In this document: piece by piece, positions 9,604 to 22,278 of the stretch | How positions within the stretch are numbered: position 1 is the stretch's first letter | Layout: the number at the start of each line of letters is the position of its first letter | Assembly (NCBI GenBank): GCA_965649825.1 | Contig: OZ287710.1 | Coordinates: forward strand, 310,001-374,000 | Source of the DNA: Penicillus capitatus | Taxonomy: Eukaryota > Chlorophyta | DNA length: 64,000 nucleotides | Direction of reading: 5' to 3' | The notes under the pieces: model-generated | Databases searched by the model: none | The model's input: only the letters and a program-made list of their open reading frames with translations | What the model was told of the DNA's origin: nothing | Translations under genes and position numbers: made by a program

Positions 9604-12600
9604 ATGCGAAAGCGTGTCTTTTCGAATCAAATGTCGGTCGCTGTGTTGACAGTCATCCTACTCTCTTCAGTTCATCGAGCATGTGGAGAGTACTATGCCT
9701 ACGATGGACGCCGCAATAATCTTCAGCACCCTGAATGGGGGTTGGCTTCTTTTGTAAGGCTGCAAGAGGCGAAAGCATTTTGGCTTAAGGTCGGCGAATA
9801 CGCCATTCATTCGCAAGCAAGTGCGCACAATCGACTACAGCGACGGCGCCGACACGATGGCTGTGAGGATCAACGAACCAACCCCTTTCTCTCAGTGGAA
9901 ATTGCGAAACGTCGAGTGCGTTTTAGGGATCGACGCGACCGAGTCCACGGGAGATCACTATGAAACTGCAGCCTGTTGGCGGTCAGGCGCAACCTCTAAG
10001 CACCAGAAGACTGACAGATATGGTGACCTACTTGGGTAGGCAGCGTCGTCTTGCCCTACTCAGGATAGCGTTTCCTTCGGTGTAGGACAGTTCTTCGACC
10101 ATGAGTTTGATCTGCGGGCGAAGTCCACGGACGAATCTGTGCCGATTTCTGTGCCACGATGCGATCCCAAATGGGACAGAGAATGCAATGGCAACGCATT
10201 CATTCCTTTTCACAGGTATGCGCTCGACTGTCGTGTAGCAAAGAAGCAAGTGGCCTTGTGAAAGATCGCACTACGTGAAAGACGGCTCCGGGCTGCGACA
10301 ACAGATCAACGTGGTCACTGCCTATCTCGATGGCAGCGTCGTTTACGGCAGCTCAGAGGAGAGAGCCATGCAACTGAGGACGCACATACAGGTTCGACAA
10401 TGCATCTCACTCAAAGAGAGAGTGAGATAATGTCATTCCATAGGGAAGAATGGCAACATCTGGTGGACTATTGCCTGACAATGTCCTCGGCATGGAGATG
10501 GCTGGAACGGAATCGGAGGCCATACTTAAGGCGGCTGGGGACATTCGGGCAAATGTGCATCCACCGATGCTTGCACTGCATACGCTGTTTGTTCGCGAAC
10601 ACAACCGTATCGCTGCCGAACTCTACGCAGAGCATCCGATGTGGTCCGATGAACGCATCTTCCAAGAAGCACGCAAATTCAACGTGGCATACATGCAGTC
10701 GATCTGCTTCAATGAATACCTTCCGATGCTTGGCGTTGCTCTGGATCCGTATGAGGGATACCAGTCAGACGTGGATGCCTCCATCGATAATTTCTTTGCT
10801 GCGGTGGCATATCGTTATGGCCACAGTGAGATCACGGAGATTCTGTTCCGATCGGACGAGGAAGGAAGGGAGATCGCAGATGGACATCTCCTCCTGTCAC
10901 GCGCATTCTTTGCGCCAAAGGCGACGCTGAATAACGGCATCGAACCCATCTTGCGCGGTCTCTGCATGAAGATGCAGGCCGATGTGGACACAGTCTTTGC
11001 CTCTTCCATCATGCACTACCTATTTGGCACAGCAAAACAGGGAGGCGTCGATCTGATCGCCACCGATATTCAGCGAGGACGAGATCACGGCATTCCAGAC
11101 TACAATACAGCCAGAATCGTACTTCGTCTGTCAATGTCGAAAGCCATAACGCACAGGGTGCTGCTTAGGAACTCGGACTCCCAGAGATGTTTGATTTTGA
11201 CGAGATCACATCGGACCCTTTTACGAGGAGAGTGCTAAGGGAGCTCTATGGAGACGTAAATAACATCGATGCGTATATTGGTGGAATGGCGGAAGAGCAC
11301 GTTCAGCAGACGAATCTTGGCCCGCTGTTCTACGCCTCTCTAAAAGATCAGTATGGGAGAATTCGAGATGGCGACCGACTGTATTACGAGAACGCGGAGA
11401 ATGGACGCTTTACTCAAGCAGAGATAACGGAAATCAAAGCTACTGGACTGCGAGATATCATCCTAAGAAACACAGACATTCAGGTCTGGCATCACTCTCT
11501 GGTATTTGAGTAACAGAACGGTGCACTTGTAGTACTTGCCGGAGAACATCTACATGATTGAGAACCCGGACGTCTATTGGTCTACAGAAGTGTCCGTCGC
11601 CGAGGGTTCGCCTACGTCGACCTCGACAGACGAAGAGACAACGATCACGCTCGCCGTTCTCCACGAGCCCTTATCGTGAACGCGGTTCGCTTTGACGTGT
11701 CTGTTTCAGGAAGGCTATTCCTTGACGTACTGGCGGGTCGACAACGAAGTGCACTTTCGGTTAACGGCGTCGACAACGGGCTGGTTAGCACTTGGATTTG
11801 AGGGACCGGCTGGAGGCATGATCGACGCAGATATCATCATCTGCACCGGCAGCGAAGGACAGGTATGCCAACAGCTATGCTCCTCATAGCGACAGGTGGT
11901 TTTGGTACAGGGCGAAGTTCGTGACTCTTGGAGCACTTCATTTTCGGATCCGGGACAAGATGAGGCTTCTGGAGGCACAACTGACGTTACGCTGCATGCA
12001 TTCTCTGAGCATGATGGAATGACGGAAGTGCATATCTCGCGCCGTCTGGATACCGGAGACGCCTTCGATCGAGTGATCAACGAAGGTGAACCGACAGACA
12101 TTATCTTCGCATGGGGAGCCGATGATGTCGTCGCCTACCATGGCGTCGCCAATCGAGGAAAGAGCAGCATAACGGTAGGTCCGTCTCTTCAGAAGCCTGT
12201 AAGTACGTGCATGCACGCTAGGTAACTTCCACCTCTTCCACAGTGTCCGAGGGAGCAACCTCGTCACCAGACGGGACGGCATCAGTGGGCGGCTCTGTCA
12301 ACCTTGCAGATGGCAGCTACGAATTGACATGGGCGCTGATGCCTGAATCGAGCGGATCTGCACGACATCTGCGCCAAAACGCCGAACAGCGTGTTCTGTT
12401 TACCATCAAGCTACAAGGCGAGGGATGGTTGGGTATGGGATTGGCGAGTCCTGCCGGTGGCATGACGGATGCCGATATCGTCGTGGCGTTCATGGATGCC
12501 GCTGGTAATTGCGATGTCGGCGACTACTGGTCCACCTCTTTCGTCCAACCGACAAAGGATACGGATCTCGGAGGAAGCGATGACATTCAGGATGTCTCGT

Positions 12601-15600
12601 GTACCCGTAACAACGGCGTCACAGAAATCACCTTTTCGAAACCGATCAGCAGCGACGATCCTAATGACAACAGGTTTTCTGCAGACCATCGGCTGGCCGA
12701 GGTGACAAGTGTGCCTTTCAGTTTCCACCTTGACGGATCTACCGATATCATCTATGCATTCAACCTGGAGTCGGATACATTGGCGTATCATGCCGGAAAC
12801 AGAGGATCAGCAGTGCTGGAGACATCTGCCGAAGCGGAAACAGGTGGCACGACCGGCGGTAAGTATCCCTGCACCGCGACGCGGAAACGGGGATCTTGAC
12901 TGGCTGTTTTTGTCAGTGACGGAGAGCGGTGATCTCGTATTCGCCGAGTCCACCCTTGGCCCCTTTACTTTACTTTGGGCCTTAGCTGGCGACGAACTGA
13001 CGGTCAAGATACAAACGCAAGAGGACGTGTGGGTGGGTATCGGTCTCGAGCCCGAAGACGGAGGAATGGTCAATGCAGACATGTACGTCGGGCACAACGA
13101 CGGGGACATGAAGATCGATGACTGCTGGTCCTCAGGTGCGAGCGCGCTTTTGCAACCCATGCGTCACCATCGCACTCCTTTCTCTCTGCAGGTTACGGAC
13201 AGCCTGCTGTCGATTCCGCAAACGGAGGGGCCAATTCGTTCATCGACAGTGGAGCGGCCGTCCAAGATGGCGTCTACGAGTATTGGTTTCGACGAAAGCT
13301 GGATACAGGTGATTCCAAAGACAAGATCATCAGGGACGAGACCATCGATTTGGTTTACGCTTGGGGTGCCTCTTCGACACTTTCCTATCACGGACCCTCT
13401 CAGCGAGCACAGGCCAAAATCAATTTCTTCAGCTCGGATGGCGTCGCGAGCGTTGTCGATCTGAGTCGGACAATGATCCGATCGCACGGTGGAATCATGG
13501 TGGCGTCGTGGGCAGTACTGGGTCTGATCGGATGCGGTATTGCGCGTTTTGGACGTGGATGGACGTATTGGCTCAAAGCACATCGGCTACTGCAAGTACA
13601 GCACCTCCTCTGACACAAGCGTCCAACGATGCCTGTCGTGGCCATCCATTCAGATAGCGACGACAGTCGTGGCACTCATAGGAGAAGTCATCGGCTTCTC
13701 GTACACAAAAGGAAGTTTCCGGACGGCTCACAGCATCACGGCATTGTGTGTTGTCTTTGTGACATTTCCACAAGTGTCATTGGGAGCGGCAGCCATGAAG
13801 AAAACGGGAAGCGTTCACTACAGCAAACTGCACAAAGGAACGGGCTACTTCCTCATTGGCCTGTCTATGTGGCAGGTGAAAAGACAACGATGCTGAAGCA
13901 CACATGTCCTCGCTCGCCTGAAGTCTGAGTTTGTGTGATAGTAGATATGGACAGGACTGATGACATTGCAGATCGGCTCGCAATTGAAGAGGTTGTTCGT
14001 GGCGTGGACTGCTGCCTGGTTTCTGGCGTTTCATTTCTCAACAATGAAAGCGACAACGCGAGAGACAGAGTCACTCTTTAAACACGCCACAATGCAGAAC
14101 GGCGAAAAAGATTCGAAATCAAAAGGACCTTCCGCTATAGGAAGTACGTTGGACTTGATCGCTCTGCTCGGCTTTCTGGAAGAGGACACGTGCAGATGAC
14201 AAGGAACTATCACAGAAGAAAAAATCGATGATCGCCAGAAAGTCTTCAGTGGTAGGCGATCGAGACTTGGCGGTAAGATGCATTCATCGACATTGCTGCA
14301 GGCGCATCTTGCATTGTCTTCTCGTGCTTCCGAGACGATCGACTTGCTCATCGGGGGATCATCATCAGATGGCTCAGATACCGATAGCAATGCCTCAAGG
14401 TTGGCATTCCTATTCAAAAAGGATTGAAAAAGATGCGCATCGATAGCATGGGTGCCACTGCCTGGAGCGAATCTGTCGCGGGTGGTCGACTGGAAGACAG
14501 TGCTGTTGTTTCCTCCGATGATTTCTTCGCGGTCCACCACCAACCCGCATTTCTATGGAACACAATCTCGATGTCCATTCTGTGATTGCAGGCTATTCAG
14601 CGAGGCAGTCTATGGACCATTATCAATGACGTCGTCTACGATCTCACCGACTATATTCAAGAGCACCCTGGAGGCGTTAAGGTTATGGAAGATATCGTCG
14701 GTGAGATCGACTTCTCGATCGATCTCTGGATCTCGATTTCTCAACTCTGCTCAGGAGTGGACGGTACAGATGCTTTCCTCGAGTCACATGCCGACGATCG
14801 TACAGTCATGAAAGTCCTGGCGAGTCTAGCAGTAGGAGAGCTTCACGACGAAACTGGCATCGTTCACGAGCTCAACCAGGTAACTAACACAGCTGCCTCG
14901 ACAGAGACCATCCTCATGATCATCACATTTTTCCTCAGAGACGAGGATCCATCATTGCCGGTGACTTCAAAAGAGATCTGGCTCAATTTGAAGACCACGG
15001 TAGCAGCAAAGGGGAAACATCGAAGCATCCAACGACGTGTTCACGTTGTAGGTGATGACGAGGTGTCTCCTCCCCCGTCTTCTACCCATCAGCTCGAATC
15101 GGCTGAAATAGAAGTGTGTCTCCTCGCACTTGCCGCAGTCTCTTGAGATCTGTACCATGTGTATGGACAGCAGCAGAATACCGTTCAGCTGGGTCTGGAT
15201 CGAAAAGAATGGCGCAGCTTTGTCATCGAGAACATCGATGAGTTGAGCCACGACGTTCTTTTTTTCAGAATACACATCTCAGGTAATTGCATCCCGGGTA
15301 CTCTTGGAGAGAAGATCTCGCTGCAGGTGATGAGCCGATCGATTTTCCCATAACGTCTCACTTGATGGTACGCGGAGTCGATCCCGCTTCAGAAAAGGCC
15401 ATCGTTCGAAGCTTCACGCCTCTCATTCCAGATCAAACCGAGTATCCCAACAAGCTGCATCTTCTGGTGAAGTGCTATGAAGATGGACGCATGAGTCGGC
15501 ACATGCGTTCGAAGAAAGCCGGCGATTCTTTGGAAATGAAGGGACCCACATGTGGTCTCAAGGTGCAAAAGGGAACATGGCGGCGCATCTGTTTAATTGG

Positions 15601-16006
15601 AGGCGGCAGCGGCATCACTCCACTGTGGCAAGTCATCCATGGACTGTTACAGGATCCAGAAGACGCGACGCAGATCTCGCTCCTCTATCAAAACCGTTTC
15701 CAGGAGGATATCTTGCTGCGTGCCGAGCTCGATACCTTTGCTGCACAGTATTCATCGCGTTTCAAAGTCGTCTATATCCTTTCGAAGCCGCCCGATGACT
15801 GGGAGGGACTCTCTGGGCGTCTGGATGCTGCCATTCTGTCGTCGCACTTACCTCGACCCGACATCCCGGGTTCTTTCATCATGATCTGCGGTCCACCCGG
15901 GCTGAACACCAGTCTCGCCGGACGCATGGATTATGAGACGGGCAAAAGGACGGAGGGTATTCTCCAACAGCTCGGATACACAAACGATCGGATCCATGTC
16001 TTCTAA
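9604..16006 (+). CDS. Haem peroxidase-DOMON(x3)-cyt b561-cyt b5-cyt b5 reductase fusion
   Basis: Twenty-three exons sum to 5,145 nt and 1,714 residues with every junction in phase: 9604-9740, 9790-9862, 9927-10035, 10086-10215, 10265-10391, 10444-11118, 11169-11483, 11533-11655, 11710-11862, 11896-12174, 12222-12858, 12917-13135, 13192-13595, 13654-13875, 13972-14143, 14196-14251, 14302-14399, 14447-14531, 14592-14700, 14755-14879, 14939-15047, 15148-15326, 15398-16006. Signal peptide 1-28. Animal-type peroxidase about 30-530: distal YLGQFFDHEFDL (His112), GDIRANVHPP (Arg227), proximal AYRYGHSE (His319), IQRGRDHGIPDYN. DOMONs about 565-705, 715-915 and 925-1090. b561 about 1095-1225 with four conserved His. 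b5 about 1339-1410 (HPGG His1363, His1386). FAD/NADH reductase to 1714 (RSFTPL, GGGSGITP, CGPPG). Predicted: peroxidase and DOMONs outside, b5 and reductase in the cytosol. Weakest junctions are in the b561-b5 linker and before the reductase. Confidence 0.85.
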
Positions 16007-16060
16007 AACGCGTTTCTGAAAGTCGCCATCTAGATGTCTATCGTCGCTGTTGGGGCATCG

Positions 16061-18357
16061 CTATGGGCTTCGTTTTGCTATGCGTTGTTTCTTTTCCATG
16101 CGTTTCTTAGATTCTTCCCATGCAGAACTGTACTTAACGATAATCCTCAGAGGCACGCCTGTTTGGAAGAGAGTGTTCGGGGGGCAGTCTGGAGTGCATA
16201 TGCGAACCTTGGAAATCGAATCCTTCGCGCAATGCATTGACAAATGTCTTCTTGTCGACATTTGTCAGCGGTGTCCGACCAGAAACGCGGAGACAGAATG
16301 TTGGTGGTCGAGTCTTTGTCTGTGAAAAGAATTTGATCCGATTTATCACGGCGCTCGAAACACTGGCCAGTCTCCTTGCGGCAGCCACCTCGGCAAGCCA
16401 ATCATTCAGTACAGATGTCTTGAGCCTGGGCAGCAACAGAGAGAAGAAAAATCTGCCAGCAACGTGTGCCGGGGATCCCACTTTGTGTTCCACTTATCGG
16501 CCTTGTTGATGATTTCGGGGACAAGCCGCTTGATCCCATATCCCGTAAGGGCAGAGATTGGAATGCAAACGACATTGTCCACTTCATGGAATCGATTTGA
16601 AATCTGAGGATCGAACAGACAATGCATGGCAAAGTCTCGTCCACTTTTGATATTTGAGCTCTCTTACGTGTTGCACGACCTCTTTTTCCACGAGTCGTTG
16701 CTTGGCTGCATCAATGGTGTCCATTTTGTTGAGGACAAGGATCAAGACTCGCTTCTCGTCGAGAACAGCTGAGGCTAACTGCAGCTCTCGGCGAAAGAGT
16801 GTCTTGAACATCCGACCGATTGCTTGGTGGGATCTCCACGAATCGTGTGGCTTACCGTATCGTGTTGCTGAGCGTGGGACACATCGAGCATCACCACTGC
16901 GATGTGGGTGAAATTCAGAACCTTCTTCGCAGCGTAATAGGATTCCTTTGCAAGCTCTCCATCTGCATCGTTGAACTTTTCGTACGAGAAGAATTTCATC
17001 CATCCTGCTCAGCAAACACACCAGAAGCACATAACCGAATCAGCGCTGCATCAGCAACAGGGAACCAACCGGCAGTGTCGATCAGCTTGATTTTTCTTCC
17101 ATGCAAAAGCATGACTTCTGAAACTGGATCGCGTGTGAGACCAATCTCGGGACCTATCACGAACAGACTCCTGTCTTGTAAGGACACGCTATGAAAACTG
17201 ACTGACCACAAAGAGAACGCTCGTACTGCACCAAGTAGTTCATGAGTGTCGATTTACCCTGTCACGAGTCAACATGCAAACTGCTAAGAAACGTGTTGGC
17301 TTAGGACATACCACATTGGGCAAACCCATGATCGCGACTTTGATGATGTCGTCTGAGGCTTCTGGCTTGTTTGTTGTTTCTGTTGTGCCGGGTTCCTCTT
17401 TTTCGTTGCGATTGTCCCCTTGGTCGACAGAACTGTCTGCAGTGGACGCTTCGATAGAGGGGTCCGGCTGAGGGATGAACGGAATGAGAGCCTCGCACAG
17501 GTCGATCATTCCATCTCCAGTCTCTGCCGAAATGGCTACCGGTGAACCCAGTCCCAGTCGATAGGCATCCATCAGATGATCTCGAATCTCTACATCAATA
17601 ATGTGATCCAACACGATGTTCCATGAGTGCCCACCATCCATGGATTTGCTGCTGTTGGTCGCCATCGCTTCGCACTTGTTGGCAACGAGAAGGATTTTGG
17701 ACGAGTCTCGAAAGAGATCACGAATCCAGATGGCCACGTCTTCGTCCGCCACCGTGGGCTGCTCTCTGATGCACCGCTCTGCTGCAACACTTCGTCCGCA
17801 CGCACATGACAGGCGTAACCTTCCGTCGATCATGAAGAGAGTCAGATCCACTCGCTGCATCAGCTTCTGCGTGATTTTGGTCGCGCGTGCCTAGCTTCAC
17901 AACAGTGTCCTGTCGCATTCGATAACGCTCTCCTTGACGGGACTTGTATGCTCTTTGAAGTGGGAGAGGGCTCGAGACCCGATGTGTCCACCACTGTAAA
18001 GAACAGTTCTCCCAGTTGTGCAATCCCACATCGATAGTCTCGTGTCACGTGACTCTCAGGCGTGTTCCGCACCTGAGAATCGCACAGCGACTAACAGAAG
18101 TCCCTACAGAGATCTGATCACAACACCATTGCATCTCGACGATGAATGAGGCGATTGAACAGAGCAGATTTCCCGACATTGGGACGCCCCACCAGAGCAA
18201 CCTATGTCGCGATCACTTCTCGAATAAACAGGTCGAGAGGAGAGGACACAATAGGGAGTCCATTTTCAAGGGATGCAACGGGTCCAGGTTTAAAACTAGA
18301 GAACCATCGCCGGAAGGGCGATAGGATTCCAACAGGACCCAGCCGCGAGAGGAACAT
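16061..18357 (-). CDS. der: Der/EngA tandem GTPase, organelle-targeted
   Basis: A ribosome-assembly GTPase with two G domains and a C-terminal KH-like domain. It starts MFLSRLGPVGILSPFRRWFS, a basic organelle presequence. G domain 1: VALVGRPNVGKSALFNRL, VTRDYR, VVDTSGLEP, ISAETGDGM. G domain 2: VAIMGLPNVGKSTLMNYL (spliced), GLTRDPVSE, IKLIDTAGW, LNKMD, PISALTGYGI. The KH-like end has RIKFFSQTKTRPPTF and VNALREGFDFQG, then VPLRIIVKY and a basic tail to TAG at 16061. About ten introns of 35-55 nt are present; the first (47 nt, GTGTCC..ATAG) removes an in-frame stop just before the first P-loop. Bacterial Der acts in 50S assembly; plastid or mitochondrial ribosomes are the likely target. The 3' end converges on the fusion gene with 54 nt between stops. 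Confidence 0.88.
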
Positions 18358-18396
18358 GAATGCCGTCCTGTCCTATCCTGTCTTGTCGTACAGACA
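18358..18396. promoter_or_regulatory. Bidirectional promoter spacer, 39 nt
   Basis: The Der start (18357, minus) and the flavoprotein start (18397, plus) are 39 nt apart. The spacer has TCCTATCCTGTC-type pyrimidine repeats. If either true start lies further inside its gene, the shared region is longer. Confidence 0.45.
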
Positions 18397-20013
18397 ATGT
18401 TATGCCAGGTCCGTCCAGCAGCTGCCTCTCTACGTGTCTGGCGCGGCGGAGGATCTCTTGTCTCACTGCTATCGACGACGGCGACCAAGAAGGATCTGTT
18501 AAAGTACGAGACCCGATCAGTCACAGCTGCGATTCACGGCCCTGTCAGTTACGATGTGATCGTGGTCGGTTTGGGTCCTGTTGGCTGTGCAGCTGTCTAT
18601 CACCTGGCCAAAGCGCGGTGCAAAGTGCTCGTCCTCGTTGCAGTGGCACCCGATCGATGCCGGGATGCGTATCACAGGTTCTGGGAATCGAGAGGATGGG
18701 CAGTGTGATGCCTCCCCAACTTCCTTGCAATGCCCTGACATTCCATCACGCTCCTCACTACTACGCCCTGCTGCATAGATCTCTGACACTGTGGAAGAGG
18801 ATGGAGACTGATCTCGACAAGGTCATCTTTCCCGATCACTTGTTATTCTTTCAAGCACCGTCTCCCATTTCAGGAGCTGCTGTTGGAGACGGGAAGCCTC
18901 TACTGTGGCACGCGATACGATGCTATTTATGATGCTGTGGATTCTTTTCATCTGGATCACGAAGAGCTAAGGGGCATTGCCGTTCCGTTTCGTTATCCGC
19001 AGCTCTGGCTTCCGATGAAAGAGAACGTTCTTCTTGTGGATCTCGGAGCAGTCTTGCACAGCACGGTTGCGACAGCTGCCCTTTATAGTTTGGCACATGT
19101 GAGGCCTCTGCCGTGAGGCACAGTGCCATGGACTGGTTGCTGCGCATGAAGGAACACGGAGCCAAGTTTCGATTCCAGGAGACGGCGGTGAAGTGGAAGG
19201 CCACGGCATCGGATGTGACAGTTACCACAGACAAGTGTACCTATACGGCGAAGAAACTCATTCTGACGTGTGGCCGATCCATTGGGTCGCTCGTACCCGA
19301 ACTGAAAGTTCATTCCCACTTCTGTGGTGCTCTGTTGGATGGTTGCTGACAGAAAGCACAACGCGTATTGATCACAAGCATGGTCGTCTATCGACTGGAA
19401 AGGATCTACAAATCTGCGAGTGCCCCGCCCATTCCTGTCCTGCAATACGATGACGAGCACACTGATGACCGTCTACTTCTGTGGCCATCTCCGGATGAAT
19501 TGAGTACACGAGAAAGAGTAATGACGATAACTGTGTTCTTGCTCATGGATTGACTGTTAGATGTCTGCATGGTTACAGAAGCGACATTGGACGCAGCAAC
19601 ATCCGGACGTACAGCGCACCGACGGAAACGGATATCACCAAAAAGGAATGTGTCGATGCTGAGAAAAGTTTGCCAAGGGATCGTGTCAACGAAACCTGTC
19701 TCTGTCGAAGTAGATACCGCCAGTGTGATCAGAGACGGAGATTTCATTCTGGACTGGCATCCAAAAGCATCCCGAGTCAGAAACGTCTTGTCTAAATGGA
19801 TTCTGTATCAAAAACGTGCTGGTCCTTCTTCAGGTCCTTCTTGGTTTGCCCAGTGGGGACTTAAAGAATGCATGTGCTCCGGCACTGGGTGAAGTGCTGT
19901 CGCTCATGGCAAGAGAGAACGACAAAGACATCAAGCCTCTGCTGGAGCCATTTCGTCTGCAAAGGGCCTCCCTTCAGGAGAATCTGCTGGAATTTGGCAG
20001 TGAAAGAGAATGA
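18397..20013 (+). CDS. Sarcosine/pipecolate-oxidase-like FAD oxidoreductase
   Basis: A DAO-superfamily flavoprotein like monomeric sarcosine oxidase, PIPOX and N-methyltryptophan oxidase. The N-terminal 45 residues are basic and hydroxylated (MLCQVRPAAASLRVWRGGG), suggesting organelle import. The FAD dinucleotide fold follows: YDVIVVGLGPVGCAAVYHL. After an intron near 18640-18680 come HYYALLHRSLTLWKRME, TGSLYCGTRYDA, VTTDKCTYTAKKLILTCGR, DGDFILDWHPKA and a C-terminal APALGEVLSLM that matches the family's 'GHGFK..P..G..L' end. At least four introns split it. It ends TGA at 20013, 16 nt from the end of the opposing GUP1 gene. The substrate, probably a secondary or tertiary amino acid, cannot be assigned. 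No clear peroxisomal SKL tail is present. Confidence 0.75.
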
Positions 20014-20029
20014 CGGACAGCACTGTCTT

Positions 20030-22065
20030 CTATGTAGTAGTCTTTCTCTGAGGAGCACTCTTTTCCCAGTCCCGGATGAAGAACATCAAGTGGACCGCTG
20101 CGTAGAGTGTGATGTACATGGCGCACACAAACCGCGGTTGTCGAATAATCTCCATGAGAAATGTCTGGGCCTCGCGGAATCCAACGGCAAAACCAATCTG
20201 CACCACACAACAGATCGGCAGCTGAAACAGACACTTCTGCGTAACCATGTTGGCTGTCATGAGGAGGAATACGTTGCCTGCACCGAATGCAGCAGCAAGG
20301 TGTCGATAGCCACGCCCTCGACGGAACTCTGCAGAGAAGAGCATCTGGCCGCAGTGCTTGATGCCCTAGATTTAAAAGATCAAGGCACGTGGATTCTGTG
20401 ATGGATGGTGGACGAGCTCGATGAAGAAGAAGAGAGCAATGATCCATGCCCACTGCAGCAAACGGATTTCGATGTCGTGCCAGACACCCACAAAGGCAAA
20501 GATCAGCCAGATGCTCAGCCACCTGCGCTGTCGTCCACCGAGGGGCAGGTAAACGTACCGAACCAGCCACAGGTTGAAAGAACAGTGCCAGTTCCTCCAA
20601 AATCCCTGCGGCAACGGAACTGGTTATCTGCATGTCTGCAGATCGGAAGACAGGACATCACCTCATTGTCGTAGTTGTTGCACAGGCATCTGCACATGTT
20701 TTCTGGCGGCTCTATGCCTTCGGCGAGCGAAAAGAAACGAAAGAGCCTCCAGATGACTAGAAACTAAACCGGGATTTCTTTTTCAGGAGGGTTCACTGCA
20801 GGAATTGACGACCTTGAGCCAGATGAACATGAGCATCCAGAAACCGACGACGGCGAATTCCAGAGCGCCGAAGAGAGGCGAATGCTGTCTCTTCCACAGC
20901 CGGAATTTGGAAATGCTGTTGACATAGATGAAATGCGTCAACAGCTCCAGAAGCATCCATGCCACGAGCCACCTGAGGCCCTGCTGCAGGAGCTGCGATC
21001 ACACCATCCCAGCCGTTCCGTTTTGAATTTTCAGAAACCTGGAAGAGCGATGTCTTAGGAGGACTCTGCAGCTGGGAAGCAAAGTTATTGAATGTCGAAA
21101 TGGGTCCCGCTAGATAGAGAGGCACATAGAGAAGGTAGGAGACGTAGTTCCAAACATGGTAGCAAGAGAGATCCAGCGTCTCCTGGCTTCGGATCTGTTC
21201 GACCGCCACATCTGTCCCGCATCTCAGGCTCCAGAATCGAGTATCACCTTGACAGATGCATTCGGACCAGTAGATCGCTGATGGACACTCTGCTGAGCGT
21301 TCTTAGCCCAATGCAGATCCATCCCAAAAGACAGAAACCTCAGGACTGAGAGATTGTAGCAAACATGCCATCGAATCAATCCTCTGTAGCTAAACCAGTC
21401 TGGCAAATTGCTGTACCATGCACGTCTCAGGACGACGCAGCCTGAGAGAGTGGGCTTACACGGACTGCGGTATCTGAAATCCATTCGTCTGTCGAACAAG
21501 AACGAGCATAGCCATGTTGGCGATCCACATCACCCAGGGTCTAGAGCAAGCCATCTTCAGAATCGCATTGGTCTTCTGTGCTCACCCAAATGATCTGCCG
21601 GCGCATCTTTTACAGAGAAAATAGTTCAGGATGACCAAGGTTAGGAAGTGTAGGGAGTAGATTCCGTGGAGAAAACCAACCTAAGAAGCACACGTCTTCA
21701 TCGATGCTTCTTGTCCCGTCTTGATCACGAAGATCAAGGAACAGATGATGTTGTAGGGACATCGGAGATGGGCGCGTCCCTGTTGAACCTACAACAGCGT
21801 TCATGGCTGCCCATTGTTCATACTGTGTGTGCATCCATTCACGCACCATTCGCGATCCCGCGACAAAAGATCCCAGTACAGCAACGAGTAATGCGAGATT
21901 CGATCGAAATTCTCTCCATTGAATGTCAGACACATCCACCAACTGTGTTCCTATCCATCCCTGCCGCAGTCCAGGAAGAGAGCTTCCCTGGCTCAGCGCA
22001 TCGCTCAAATCCACACCCCTTATCGTCACCACTCTCAAGGCATTGGCCACGACCTGCACATCCAT
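20030..22065 (-). CDS. GUP1: GUP1-type MBOAT acyltransferase
   Basis: A polytopic membrane-bound O-acyltransferase. The N-terminal exon has the GUP1-like phrase [17 protein letters not shown] and a hydrophobic segment. Middle exons give [20 protein letters not shown] and [20 protein letters not shown] followed by FNNFASQL, which match the GUP1/HHAT branch. The MBOAT core is [24 protein letters not shown], and the catalytic-His region [19 protein letters not shown]. The C-terminus is two or three more membrane spans ending at 20030. In yeast GUP1 remodels GPI-anchor lipids; HHAT palmitoylates secreted proteins. The GPI role is an inference from similarity. At least five introns are needed. Confidence 0.82.
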
Positions 22066-22278
22066 CTCCTCTGCTCAGGGAACAAACGCAGAAGACAGCG
22101 AACGGTGAGGTATAACAGGATTTCGAACCATGACAGAGTGGAAAGCGTCATATGTCGAGCGTTAAATGACACGTCCTTCTGTTAGATCAAGAAACGTCAC
22201 TGTCAAACGACAGGACGTTTACCTATAAAACGATGTACAGACTCACCTGAGGAATACCCATCCGATTCGTCTCTACTC

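Noticed and set aside
9604-16006. Reading this region as separate genes for peroxidase, DOMON-b561 and b5-reductase.
   Set aside because: No internal start or stop with spacing, and exons bridge module borders in phase; kept as one gene, with cDNA as the test.
18193-18210. A 15-nt intron (GTGATCGCGACATAG) just before the Der P-loop.
   Set aside because: A 47-nt intron with donor GTGTCC and the same acceptor also keeps phase and is in the normal size range here.
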